In this document: in pieces, positions 7,551-15,846 of the stretch
How the letters are laid out: every line of letters starts with the position of its first letter
How positions within the stretch are numbered: the stretch's first letter is position 1
Source of the DNA: Mucilaginibacter daejeonensis
GTDB taxonomy: Bacteria > Bacteroidota > Bacteroidia > Sphingobacteriales > Sphingobacteriaceae
Assembly (NCBI RefSeq): GCF_020783335.1
Contig: NZ_CP086068.1
Span: forward strand, 1,922,001-1,986,000
Direction of reading: 5' to 3'
Length of the DNA stretch: 64,000 nt
Program-made: the position numbers and the translations under genes
Notes under the pieces: generated by a model
Databases searched by the model: none
Told to the model about the DNA's origin: nothing
The model's input: only the letters and a program-made list of their open reading frames with translations

Positions 7551-8813
7551 TTGAGCACCATCCGGATATATCGCCTGTTAGGCTGTTGCCTTTTCCTCTT
7601 CACCTCTTTGGCCGTTCGGGCGCAGGATGAAAAAAGCATCTCGCTGCCGCAATTGCTCAAAGGCAAAAAGAACGTTACTGATACCGTTGTAACTGCCGAT
7701 ACCGGCCGTGTGCCGCAAAAGGACCTGCCCGATGTTTTCCGTAGCTTGTTCAAGATCAAGGCTTCACCCGAGCCCGATTCGGTGACCTCCAAGCCGCAAT
7801 TCTCTTTGGTACCCGCCGTGGGTTACACACTGGTGTCGGGCCTGGCCGCCGTGCTGTCGGGCAATATCGCTTACCGTAACGGTCCGCAGGCGCGTATCTC
7901 TACCGTTGTGCTCAGCGCGTCGTATACGTTCAAAAAACAATTCATTCTGCCGTTCCATACCTACATCTGGACGCACGACAACGAATACTATTTTGTGGGC
8001 GATTATCGCTTTTATAAATATCCACAAAGCACCTTTGGGTTAGGCAGCAGCTCTGATATTCATGCCGAGGATCCGATGGATTTCTCTTTTGGCCGTTTTT
8101 ACCAGACCGCCTACAAGCACATGGTGAACAATTGGTACGCGGGCGTAGGCTATAATTTTGATGCCTATTGGGGCATCTCGCACCAGGGACCGCTCAATAA
8201 GGCCACGTCAGATTATGATGCCTATGGCGTTATGGAGCGCGGTCTGTCGTCGGGCCTTACCCTCAATGTATTGAACGATTCGCGCGACAACTCTATCAAT
8301 CCATCAAAAGGCTGGTACTTTGAAACCAGCTACCGTAATAACCTTACAGCTTTGGGCAGCACCGTTCCGTGGCAGTCCATCATTGTGGATCTAAGGAAGT
8401 ATATCAACTTCCCGGCAAGCACGAAAAATGTGCTGGCCTTATGGTCATACAACTGGGCCGTACTGCACGGCAAGCCGCCATACCTGAGCCTGCCCAGCAA
8501 CTCGTGGGACCCTAACAGCGCCACTGGTCGTGGTTATATTCAGGGCCGTTTCCGCGGGGCGCAGCTGTTCTACCTCGAGAGTGAGTATCGTTTCAACCTC
8601 ACCCGCAACGGCCTGCTGGGCGGTGTGATGTTCGCTAACGCACAAAGCGTATCGGCTCAGCCAGGTACCCGCTTACAGCGCGTGCAACCGGCGTTCGGTC
8701 CGGGGTTGAGGGTCAAGCTCAACAAAGTATCCCGCACCAATATCTCCGTCGATTACGGCTTCGGCCGCCAGGGCTCGCGCGGGTTGTTCATCGATGTAGG
8801 CGAGGTGTTTTAA
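7551..8813 (+). CDS. BamA/TamA-family (surface antigen D15) outer-membrane beta-barrel protein
   Basis: 420 residues starting with TTG. An in-frame stop at 7530-7532 and no ATG before the signal peptide force a non-ATG start. The signal peptide is STIRIYRLLGCCLFLFTSLAVRAQ. The mature part lacks obvious POTRA repeats. It consists of an outer-membrane barrel with the D15-type features RGLSSGLTLNVLNDSRDNSINPSKGWYFE and GRGYIQGRFRG, and closes with alternating-residue strands ending in FIDVGEVF. Such short BamA-like barrels are common in Bacteroidota, with unknown cargo. It is an outer-membrane protein, probably monocistronic. Confidence 0.85.
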   Translation: MSTIRIYRLLGCCLFLFTSLAVRAQDEKSISLPQLLKGKKNVTDTVVTADTGRVPQKDLPDVFRSLFKIKASPEPDSVTSKPQFSLVPAVGYTLVSGLAAVLSGNIAYRNGPQARISTVVLSASYTFKKQFILPFHTYIWTHDNEYYFVGDYRFYKYPQSTFGLGSSSDIHAEDPMDFSFGRFYQTAYKHMVNNWYAGVGYNFDAYWGISHQGPLNKATSDYDAYGVMERGLSSGLTLNVLNDSRDNSINPSKGWYFETSYRNNLTALGSTVPWQSIIVDLRKYINFPASTKNVLALWSYNWAVLHGKPPYLSLPSNSWDPNSATGRGYIQGRFRGAQLFYLESEYRFNLTRNGLLGGVMFANAQSVSAQPGTRLQRVQPAFGPGLRVKLNKVSRTNISVDYGFGRQGSRGLFIDVGEVF

Positions 8814-8983
8814 GTAAGCTCAACCCTTCATCGTTTTATGTCGTGATGGGAGCCTGTAATATCATTCGAGATTCGCCTTGTTCTTCTCCGTTGGTGTTCG
8901 GTCAAATAACAAGCGGCTCACTAATGGACGCACGAAAATTAGTGTCATTCGTCTTCATTCAATTTCATTACTTTTAACGCTGA

Positions 8984-10297
8984 ATGGAAAACAAGAACGA
9001 CCCGAAGACCATTAACGCGTGGGCAATGTTCGATTGGGCCAATTCGGCCTATAACCTTGTCATCACCTCCACCATCTTCCCGGCCTATTACGCGGCTATA
9101 ACCGTCACCAAGGAGCATGGCGATCAAGTGACCTTTTTAGGGCACCGATTTGTGAACACCGCCTTGGCCGATTATGTGCTTGCCGCTGCCTACATGGTGG
9201 TAGTGCTACTGCTGCCCATCCTGACCTCCATTGCCGATTATAAAGGCAACAAAAAGAACTATATGCAGCTGTTCACCTGGATCGGTGGTATAGCTTGCTG
9301 TGGCCTGTACTTTTTCAAGTTAGACACCCTGGAGCTGGGCATGTTATGCTTTGCCCTGGCTGCTATTGGCTATTGCAGCGGAGCCGTTTTTTACAACTCG
9401 TACCTGCCGCAGATCGCCACGTTGGATCAGCAGGATAGGGTGAGCGCCAAAGGTTTCACTTACGGCTACATAGGCAGCGTGCTGCTGCAGGTCATTTGCT
9501 TTGTGTTCGTATTAAAACCCGATCTGTTTGGCATCACCGATGCCAGTTTTCCCGCAAGATTGTCGTTCCTGTTGGTGGGCTTATGGTGGATCGGTTTTGC
9601 GCAGATCCCATTCGCGCGTTTACCCAAAGGCCAGCCCAACACCACCAAAGTGTATGACAGCGTGATCAAGGGTGGCTTTCAGGAGCTTGGTCATGTGTGG
9701 CACAACATCCAGCAAATGCCGGTGCTGAAACGCTATCTGTCGGCATTCTTCTTTTACTCGATGGGTGTACAAACGGTCATGTTGGTAGCCACTGGTTTTG
9801 CGGCCAAAGTACTTCACCTGGCTGATGCCGAACTCATCGCCACCATACTGATCATCCAACTGGTGGCCATTGCCGGGGCCGCGCTCATGTCACGGCTATC
9901 GTCCATCTATGGTAACATTAAAGTATTGATGGGCGTGGTGCTGATATGGATAGGGGTATGTATAGCCGCATATCTCACCCAAAACAAGGTACAGTTTTAC
10001 ATACTGGCCGTAGTGGTGGGCATGGTGATGGGAGGCATACAGTCGCTGTCGCGCTCCACCTATTCTAAATACCTGCCGCAAAACATTACCGATACGGCCG
10101 CCTATTTCAGTTTTTACGACGTGACCGAAAAACTGGCTATTGTGATCGGATTGTTTACTTTTGGCTTTGTAGAGTCGCTCACCAACAACATGCGTAACTC
10201 GGCGTTGGTGCTGACCATATTTTTCATTGTGGGCCTGGTGCTCCTTGCATTGCTGTTAAGGATGCCTAAACAAAATTTAGAAGATCTGCCGGCCTAA
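8984..10297 (+). CDS. MFS transporter of the UMF1 / Atg22-like family
   Basis: 437 residues, 11-12 predicted membrane helices. The N-terminus AWAMFDWANSAYNLVITSTIFPAYY is the signature of the UMF1 (Atg22-like, PF11700) major facilitator family. YCSGAVFYNSYLPQIA and GMVMGGIQSLSRSTYSKYLPQ are the other conserved loops. The family includes vacuolar amino-acid effluxers in fungi; bacterial members are uncharacterised or export small solutes. It is followed 24 bases later by a LutA-like gene, with which it may be co-transcribed. Confidence 0.9.
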   Translation: MENKNDPKTINAWAMFDWANSAYNLVITSTIFPAYYAAITVTKEHGDQVTFLGHRFVNTALADYVLAAAYMVVVLLLPILTSIADYKGNKKNYMQLFTWIGGIACCGLYFFKLDTLELGMLCFALAAIGYCSGAVFYNSYLPQIATLDQQDRVSAKGFTYGYIGSVLLQVICFVFVLKPDLFGITDASFPARLSFLLVGLWWIGFAQIPFARLPKGQPNTTKVYDSVIKGGFQELGHVWHNIQQMPVLKRYLSAFFFYSMGVQTVMLVATGFAAKVLHLADAELIATILIIQLVAIAGAALMSRLSSIYGNIKVLMGVVLIWIGVCIAAYLTQNKVQFYILAVVVGMVMGGIQSLSRSTYSKYLPQNITDTAAYFSFYDVTEKLAIVIGLFTFGFVESLTNNMRNSALVLTIFFIVGLVLLALLLRMPKQNLEDLPA

Positions 10298-10321
10298 GCC
10301 TGTGCCGATCGTAGTGTGATC

Positions 10322-11050
10322 ATGAAAGTTGAGATATTTGTTCCGTGCTTTGTTGACCAATTATACCCCGATACCGCTTTCAGCACGATCAGGGTACTGG
10401 AAAAGGCCGGGTGCGAAGTTAATTATAACCCCAACCAGACCTGCTGCGGTCAGCCCGCCTTTAATGCAGGTTTTTGGGATGATGCTAAGGCGATCGGCAG
10501 CAAATTCCTGAATGATTTTGGTGATGATGATATCATCGTTACCCCGTCGGCCTCCTGCACAGGCATGGTGCGTAATTACTATAACGACCTGTTCACTAAC
10601 ACCACGGCGCACAACAAATGCCGTTCTATACAAGGTAACATTTACGAACTGTCTGACTTTTTGGTGAACATCCTGCAGTTCGACAGTTTTGGCGCCGAAC
10701 TGGAAGGCCGCGCCGTTTACCACGACAGTTGCGCGGGCCTGCGCGAATGCAAGATCAAGGATGAACCCCGCCGGCTGCTATCAAAGGTTTACGGACTGGA
10801 GATGGTAGAACTTCCTCACAACGAGACCTGTTGCGGCTTTGGCGGCACCTTTGCCGTAAAGTTCGATGCCATATCGAGCGCTATGGCACAGCAAAAGGTA
10901 GAGAACGCTTTGGCGGTAGAAGCCGATTACATCATCTCTACAGATGCCTCATGCCTGCTCCATTTACAAGGCTACATCGATAAAAATAACCTGCCGATCA
11001 AAACCATACATATAGCCGATGTATTGGCTAACGGTTGGGGTAACGTATAG
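10322..11050 (+). CDS. (Fe-S)-binding oxidoreductase subunit, LutA/YkgE-like
   Basis: 242 residues from the ATG at 10322; a GTG two codons earlier is possible but less likely. Two cysteine-rich CCG domains (PF02754) are visible: QTCCGQPAFNAGFW (C41-C42) and ETCCGFGGTFAVKF (C170-C171), plus PCF near the start and HDSCAGLRE. These match LutA/GlpC/heterodisulfide-reductase-type subunits that hold Fe-S clusters. In known systems LutA works with LutB and LutC in L-lactate oxidation, but neither partner is next to it here, so I do not assign the symbol. It is a cytoplasmic or membrane-associated electron-transfer protein. Confidence 0.88.
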   Translation: MKVEIFVPCFVDQLYPDTAFSTIRVLEKAGCEVNYNPNQTCCGQPAFNAGFWDDAKAIGSKFLNDFGDDDIIVTPSASCTGMVRNYYNDLFTNTTAHNKCRSIQGNIYELSDFLVNILQFDSFGAELEGRAVYHDSCAGLRECKIKDEPRRLLSKVYGLEMVELPHNETCCGFGGTFAVKFDAISSAMAQQKVENALAVEADYIISTDASCLLHLQGYIDKNNLPIKTIHIADVLANGWGNV

Positions 11051-11059
11051 TAACAGCAA

Positions 11060-11446
11060 ATGCATCCTAACTATAAAAAAGCTACCTGGCTATCTCTGCT
11101 TGACATGGTGCTGGGCATATTGCCGATCCTGTTGGCAGGAACTTTCAATGCGCCCGTTATCCGGTCATTAATGATCGCGATACTTATGGGCGCGGCTATC
11201 GCATTACTCATATCAATGGGTTATAACTGGATGAAGTGGGTCTTATTAGTGTTGATCAGCGTTGGATTCTTTTCATTGATCAGTGATCTGATATCGATTA
11301 TCAATTCATCGAATATCACAAGTGTTGACCTGCTTAAGACCATCATTGCCATCGCAACATATATTATCGATGTTGCTATAACGGTCTTGCTTTTCAGGGT
11401 GCCTAAAACTGATGATTTCACTTCTGCCAATGCAATAAATTCTTAA
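11060..11446 (+). CDS. Small integral membrane protein of unknown function
   Basis: 128 residues with four hydrophobic segments (about 10-28, 33-52, 57-77 and 95-115). There are no catalytic motifs. It starts 9 bases after the LutA-like stop, so it is probably in the same transcript. I do not recognise a family. Confidence 0.7.
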   Translation: MHPNYKKATWLSLLDMVLGILPILLAGTFNAPVIRSLMIAILMGAAIALLISMGYNWMKWVLLVLISVGFFSLISDLISIINSSNITSVDLLKTIIAIATYIIDVAITVLLFRVPKTDDFTSANAINS

Positions 11447-11474
11447 AATTCCGGTTCAAGGCCTTTATTATTCC

Positions 11475-11482
11475 TACCTTTG
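11475..11482 (+). promoter_or_regulatory. Promoter -7 box upstream of thrS
   Basis: TACCTTTG matches TAnnTTTG. Transcription would start near 11489, giving a leader of about 65 bases that includes the hairpin at 11496-11515. Confidence 0.55.
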
Positions 11483-11495
11483 TACCCCAATAAAA

Positions 11496-11561
11496 GATCA
11501 CTCTTGTAGGTGATCAGCTAACCCATTTTTTCAAACACAGAATCATAGTTGTAGATGATCA
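11496..11561 (+). promoter_or_regulatory. thrS leader: hairpin with tRNA-Thr-like loop and a duplicated 13-mer over the start codon
   Basis: GATCAC (11496-11501) pairs with GTGATC (11510-11515) around loop TCTTGTAG. The loop includes the order U-UGU-A of a tRNA-Thr(UGU) anticodon. TTGTAGGTGATCA (11504-11516) is repeated as TTGTAGATGATCA (11549-11561), and the second copy contains the thrS ATG. The GATCA arm could therefore pair with either copy. A regulatory role is inference, by analogy with E. coli thrS autoregulation. Confidence 0.45.
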
Positions 11562-13480
11562 ACATTACACTTCCTGATGGTTCCGTTCGTCAGTACGACA
11601 AAGGGATCACTTCCATGCAGATCGCACAGTCCATTTCTGAAGGACTGGCCCGTAACGTTTTAGCCGCCGAGGTAGATGGCGTTGTTTGGGACGCCAGTCG
11701 CCCCATTGAGCAAGATGCCAAGGTTAAACTGCTTACCTGGACCAATGATGAAGGTAAGGCCACCTTTTGGCATTCATCGGCCCACTTAATGGCCGAGGCT
11801 TTAGAGGCCCTTTACCCGGGTACCAAATTCGGTATCGGTCCGGCCATCGAGACCGGTTTTTATTACGACGTTGACTTTGGCGATCGCACCTTTTCACAAG
11901 ACGATTTTAAGGCCATTGAGGATAAGATGATCGAACTGGCCAAGACCAAGGCCGAGTACATCCGCAAGCCGGTAAGCAAGGCCGAGGCCATTGAATACTT
12001 TACCGAAAAAGGCGACGAGTACAAGCTTGACCTGATCAAGGACCTGCCTGATGGCTCGATCACTTTTTACAGCCAGGGCAACTTTACCGACCTTTGCCGT
12101 GGTCCGCACATCCCTAACACCGGTTTTGTTAAAGCGGTGAAGCTGATGAACGTGGCCGGCGCTTACTGGCGTGGCGACGAGACCCGCAAGCAACTGACCC
12201 GTATATACGCCGTTACCTTCCCTAAGGCCAGCGAGCTTACCGAATATCTGCATGTGCTGGAAGAAGCCAAGAAGCGCGACCACCGCAAGCTGGGTAAGGA
12301 ACTCGAATTGTTCGCTTTCTCAGACAAGGTGGGCATGGGCTTGCCTTTATGGTTGCCAAAAGGCACCGCCCTGCGCGAGCGTTTGGTCAACTTTTTACAA
12401 CGTGCCCAGGTATCGGCAGGTTATGAGCAGGTGATCACCCCTCACATTGGCCACAAGAATTTGTACGTGACCTCGGGCCACTACGAAAAATATGGAAAGG
12501 ATGCTTTCCAACCCATCAAGACCCCGCAGGAAGGGGAGGAGTTCTTCCTGAAACCGATGAACTGCCCGCACCACTGCGAGATCTACAAGACCAAACCACG
12601 TTCATACAAAGATCTGCCGGTGCGCTTTGCCGAATTCGGTACTGTTTATCGTTACGAGCAAAGCGGCGAGCTGCACGGTTTGACCCGCGTACGTGGCTTT
12701 ACTCAGGATGATGCGCACTTGTTCTGTCGTCCTGACCAGGTGAAGGATGAGTTCAAAAAGGTTATCGACCTGGTGTTGTACGTATTCTCGGCCCTTGGCT
12801 TTGAGGATTATATAGCACAGGTATCGTTACGTGACCCTGAGAACAAGACCAAATACATTGGCACCGACGAGAACTGGGCCCTTGCCGAGCAGGCGATCAT
12901 TGAAGCAGCCGCCGAAAAAGGCCTGCCGACCGTGGTAGAGACCGGCGAAGCAGCTTTCTACGGTCCAAAGCTCGACTTTATGGTGAAAGATGCCCTGGGC
13001 CGTAAATGGCAGTTGGGTACCATCCAGGTAGATTACAATTTGCCTGAGCGTTTCGAGCTGGAATATACTGGCAGCGACAACCTTAAGCACCGCCCGGTCA
13101 TGATCCACCGTGCACCGTTCGGTTCACTGGAACGTTTTGTGGCCGTACTGATCGAGCACTGTGCCGGTAACTTCCCGCTGTGGTTATCACCTGAGCAATA
13201 TGTTATTTTGCCTATATCAGAAAAGTATGAAGATTATGCAAAAAAACTTTCACAGATGTTAAATAATTCCGATATTCGCGGGCTAATTGACTTCAGGGAT
13301 GAGAAGATCGGACGTAAGATCCGTGACGCCGAGGTCAAAAAGATCCCATATATGCTGATCGTGGGCGAGAAAGAAGCGGCCGATGGCACGGTTTCTGTTC
13401 GTAAGCACGGTACTGGTGATCTGGGAAGTATAACCATTGAAGAATTTAAACAACAGTTAATTAAAGAAATAACCATCTAA
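11555..13480 (+). CDS. thrS: Threonyl-tRNA synthetase
   Basis: 641 residues, the usual ThrRS length. It charges tRNA-Thr in the cytoplasm. Domain order: TGS (about 1-60), editing domain with [11 protein letters not shown] (about 75-85) and [11 protein letters not shown], and the class II catalytic core. Core motifs are [12 protein letters not shown] (zinc/threonine-side Cys), [25 protein letters not shown] (motif 2), [13 protein letters not shown] and APFGSLERF (motif 3). The C-terminal anticodon-binding domain contains [12 protein letters not shown]. It is the first gene of the conserved thrS-infC-rpmI-rplT operon, preceded by a structured leader. Confidence 0.98.
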   Translation: MINITLPDGSVRQYDKGITSMQIAQSISEGLARNVLAAEVDGVVWDASRPIEQDAKVKLLTWTNDEGKATFWHSSAHLMAEALEALYPGTKFGIGPAIETGFYYDVDFGDRTFSQDDFKAIEDKMIELAKTKAEYIRKPVSKAEAIEYFTEKGDEYKLDLIKDLPDGSITFYSQGNFTDLCRGPHIPNTGFVKAVKLMNVAGAYWRGDETRKQLTRIYAVTFPKASELTEYLHVLEEAKKRDHRKLGKELELFAFSDKVGMGLPLWLPKGTALRERLVNFLQRAQVSAGYEQVITPHIGHKNLYVTSGHYEKYGKDAFQPIKTPQEGEEFFLKPMNCPHHCEIYKTKPRSYKDLPVRFAEFGTVYRYEQSGELHGLTRVRGFTQDDAHLFCRPDQVKDEFKKVIDLVLYVFSALGFEDYIAQVSLRDPENKTKYIGTDENWALAEQAIIEAAAEKGLPTVVETGEAAFYGPKLDFMVKDALGRKWQLGTIQVDYNLPERFELEYTGSDNLKHRPVMIHRAPFGSLERFVAVLIEHCAGNFPLWLSPEQYVILPISEKYEDYAKKLSQMLNNSDIRGLIDFRDEKIGRKIRDAEVKKIPYMLIVGEKEAADGTVSVRKHGTGDLGSITIEEFKQQLIKEITI

Positions 13481-13481
13481 C

Positions 13482-14048
13482 TTGGCATTAAATAGACCGC
13501 ATTTCAGAGGCCCTCGTCCTCCTTTCAAGAAAAAGGAAGCAGAGCACAACATCAATAATTTCATCAAAGCACCAGAGGTGCGCTTAGTTGGCGACAACGT
13601 TGAGCAAGGTATATTCTCTACCCGCGAAGCTTTGGCCATTGCGCAGGAGCAGGAATTGGATCTTGTGGAGATATCGCCCAACGCGGTGCCGCCGGTTTGC
13701 CGTGTGATCGACTATAACAAGTTCATCTACGAGCAAAAGAAGAAGATGAAGGAGATCAAAAGTAACGCCAAGCAAACGATCATTAAAGAGATCCGTTTCG
13801 GGCCTAACACTGATGATCACGACTTTAACTTCAAGCTGAAACATGCGATCAGCTTTTTAGAGGCCGGTGAAAAGGTGAGGGCTTACGTACACTTTAAAGG
13901 TAGGGCCATTGTTTACAAAGAGCAGGGCGAGATATTGTTACTGCGTTTTGCCCAGGCTTTAGAAGAAGTGGGTAAAGTTGAGCAATTACCTAAGCTGGAA
14001 GGCAAACGTATGTTCCTGATCGTTGGTCCTAAAGCGGCTAAAAAGTAG
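13482..14048 (+). CDS. infC: Translation initiation factor IF-3, starting at TTG
   Basis: 188 residues. The start is TTG at 13482, one base after the thrS stop. An in-frame stop at 13470-13472 leaves no ATG option. N-domain motif: [19 protein letters not shown]. Linker: [14 protein letters not shown]. The C-domain carries [26 protein letters not shown], the family hallmark. IF-3 binds the 30S subunit and checks start codons. A non-AUG start is typical of infC (AUU in E. coli) and lets IF-3 repress its own translation, so the TTG is probably functional. Confidence 0.97.
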   Translation: MALNRPHFRGPRPPFKKKEAEHNINNFIKAPEVRLVGDNVEQGIFSTREALAIAQEQELDLVEISPNAVPPVCRVIDYNKFIYEQKKKMKEIKSNAKQTIIKEIRFGPNTDDHDFNFKLKHAISFLEAGEKVRAYVHFKGRAIVYKEQGEILLLRFAQALEEVGKVEQLPKLEGKRMFLIVGPKAAKK

Positions 14049-14053
14049 ATCTT

Positions 14054-14259
14054 CAGATGTGCAGATGTGTGTGAACGCAAATGTGCAGATGAAAGAGCCA
14101 GGCGGAAATAGCAGAGATAACTTAGTGTGGTCCATTTGCACATTTATCATCTGCACATCTGCATAATTGTTATATATTCGCGTTTTAATCCGCAGTTGAT
14201 AAGATAAGTAAGCAAAGCAGTTCATCTGCGAATTTATGCATCTGCACAGCTGCACATCC
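14054..14259. repeat. ATGTGCAGATG-type repeats in both orientations between infC and rpmI
   Basis: CAGATGTGCAGATG (14054-14067) has a perfect reverse complement at 14148-14161. ATGTGCAGATGA (14081-14092) pairs with 14147-14158, and AAATGTGCA (14079-14087) pairs with 14137-14145. Further CATCTGC copies lie at 14223 and 14239. The copies can pair in several mutually exclusive ways in the mRNA ahead of rpmI. It may be an expression-control element or an intergenic repeat family. Confidence 0.7.
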
Positions 14260-14274
14260 AAATAAATAAGTGTT

Positions 14275-14475
14275 ATGCCAAAAATGAAGACCAATTCCAG
14301 TGCTAAAAAGCGTTTCAAGCTTACTGGAACCGGTAAAATCGCTAGAAAGAACGCATACAAAAGCCACATCTTGACCAAGATGTCGACCAAACGTAAGCGT
14401 GCCTTAGGTCACACCAGCATGGTTGCTGATGCCGACATGGGTAACGTTAAACGTATGCTTTGTATCGGAAAGTAA
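14275..14475 (+). CDS. rpmI: 50S ribosomal protein L35
   Basis: 66 residues, very basic, with the L35 signature [20 protein letters not shown] at the start and the KRALG segment in the middle. It is part of the 50S subunit. It lies in the standard position between infC and rplT, after an unusually long 226-base spacer full of repeats. Confidence 0.97.
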   Translation: MPKMKTNSSAKKRFKLTGTGKIARKNAYKSHILTKMSTKRKRALGHTSMVADADMGNVKRMLCIGK

Positions 14476-14553
14476 TTCATTAAAATTTTAACCAGGTATT
14501 CGAGTATGTAAAGTTCCTCATAGGAGGGCACTCACTACCAAAAAAGCAAAAAA

Positions 14554-14898
14554 ATGCCACGTTCAGTTAACGCAGTAGCGTCGAGAAGACGCAGGAAAAA
14601 GATCATGAACCTTGCAAAAGGTTACTATGGTTCACGCAGCAAGGTTTACACCATTGCCAAAAACACAGTAGAAAAAGGTTTACAGTACGCTTACCGCGAC
14701 CGTAAGACCAAAAAGAGAGAGTTCCGCGCTTTATGGATCCAGCGTATCAACGCCGGTGCCCGTCAGTATGGTATCTCTTACTCACAATTGATGGGTAAGT
14801 TGAACGCCAGCGAGATCGGTTTGAACCGTAAAGTATTGGCCGACCTGGCCATGAATCATCCAGAGGCTTTCAAAGCCGTGGTTGACGCTGTTAAATAA
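14554..14898 (+). CDS. rplT: 50S ribosomal protein L20
   Basis: 114 residues. Motifs [39 protein letters not shown] and [20 protein letters not shown] are those of L20. It is an early-assembly 50S protein that binds 23S rRNA and in several bacteria represses its own operon. It is the last gene of the operon; a terminator follows. Confidence 0.98.
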   Translation: MPRSVNAVASRRRRKKIMNLAKGYYGSRSKVYTIAKNTVEKGLQYAYRDRKTKKREFRALWIQRINAGARQYGISYSQLMGKLNASEIGLNRKVLADLAMNHPEAFKAVVDAVK

Positions 14899-14921
14899 GC
14901 AACTCGCTCTATATAACATCA

Positions 14922-14956
14922 AAAAAGCCCCGTTCATTTATTGAATGGGGCTTTTT
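14922..14956 (+). terminator. Rho-independent terminator of the thrS-rplT operon
   Basis: AAAAAGCCCCGTTCA, loop TTTAT, TGAATGGGGCTTTTT: a 15-bp stem with one G-T pair. With A and T runs on both sides it may also serve the convergent SDR gene. Confidence 0.9.
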
Positions 14957-14977
14957 GCGTTAAGCGCTTTTTGACGA

Positions 14978-15700
14978 TCACGGGTTGGTGGACCATAAGC
15001 CTACTTCTTTCACAAAGGCGCGTTGCGGCAGCTTCAGGTTGTTCACCACCAAAAAGGCCAGGTCATCAGGTTGTAGCACTTTCTCTTCGTTACCATCGGT
15101 GAATTTGGCGCTCAGTGTCATTTCGGTGGCGATGGTGCTTGGGTTCACGGTCATGACGCGGATGTTGGACTTGCGCACCTCCTGCATCAGCGATTCAGTA
15201 AGGTTGATCAGCGCGGCTTTGGATGCTCCGTAAGCGCTCATCTTGGCAGCGCCCTTTAAGCCTGCGGTAGAAGCGATGTTGATCACGTCGCCCTTGCCTT
15301 GCTTGATGATGATCGGCAACACCTCGCGCAGCATGTAGAACGTACCGAACACGTTCAGTTTGAACACTTGTTCCCATTCCTCTACAGGGGTTTCTAATAC
15401 GCTGCCTACGCTCAGCATGCCCGCGTTGTTGATCAGGATATCAATGGTGGTCAGCTTTTCGGTGATGCTGGCCACGGCGGCTTTAACCTGCATGTGGTCG
15501 CTTACATCGGCACTGGCAACAGCTACGCTGATAGATGGGTCTATGCGTTTGGCTTCTTCAGCAACGCTTTCAATATCTTTACTGGTGCGGGCGATCAGGC
15601 CCACGTTCACACCTTCGGCTGCTAAGGCCAGGGCCATGGCTCTGCCTAATCCTTTGCCTGCGCCGGTTATGATGGCGGTCTTTCCTTTTAATGAGTTCAT
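14978..15700 (-). CDS. Short-chain dehydrogenase/reductase (3-ketoacyl-ACP reductase-like)
   Basis: 240 residues from the ATG at 15700; a longer frame to 15748 adds a non-homologous-looking N-terminus. A classical SDR: cofactor motif TGAGKGLG (about 12-19), NNAGMLSVG, catalytic Ser in INIASTAGLKG and YxxxK in YGASKAALINL. An acidic or Arg residue after beta-2 (LIARTS) fits NADPH use. It resembles FabG-like oxidoreductases, but its isolated position gives no pathway. The substrate is unknown. Confidence 0.9.
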   Translation of the reverse strand: MNSLKGKTAIITGAGKGLGRAMALALAAEGVNVGLIARTSKDIESVAEEAKRIDPSISVAVASADVSDHMQVKAAVASITEKLTTIDILINNAGMLSVGSVLETPVEEWEQVFKLNVFGTFYMLREVLPIIIKQGKGDVINIASTAGLKGAAKMSAYGASKAALINLTESLMQEVRKSNIRVMTVNPSTIATEMTLSAKFTDGNEEKVLQPDDLAFLVVNNLKLPQRAFVKEVGLWSTNP

Positions 15701-15846
15701 TTGGTAAATGTTATCGTTCTGTTGTTCAAAAGTTGAAAATGTTGCCAAAAATAATGCAATTCTCAGCTTGAACCGAAACAGTATAACGATCAGCTCGTGG
15801 TTATGCTTGCGCGAAAAGTAAATTAAAGGGGACGGCTGAAGTGTCG

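Noticed and set aside
8919..8944. CACTAAT/ATTAGTG inverted repeat before the UMF1 transporter
   Set aside because: Only 7-bp arms and no second copy; not distinguishable from chance.
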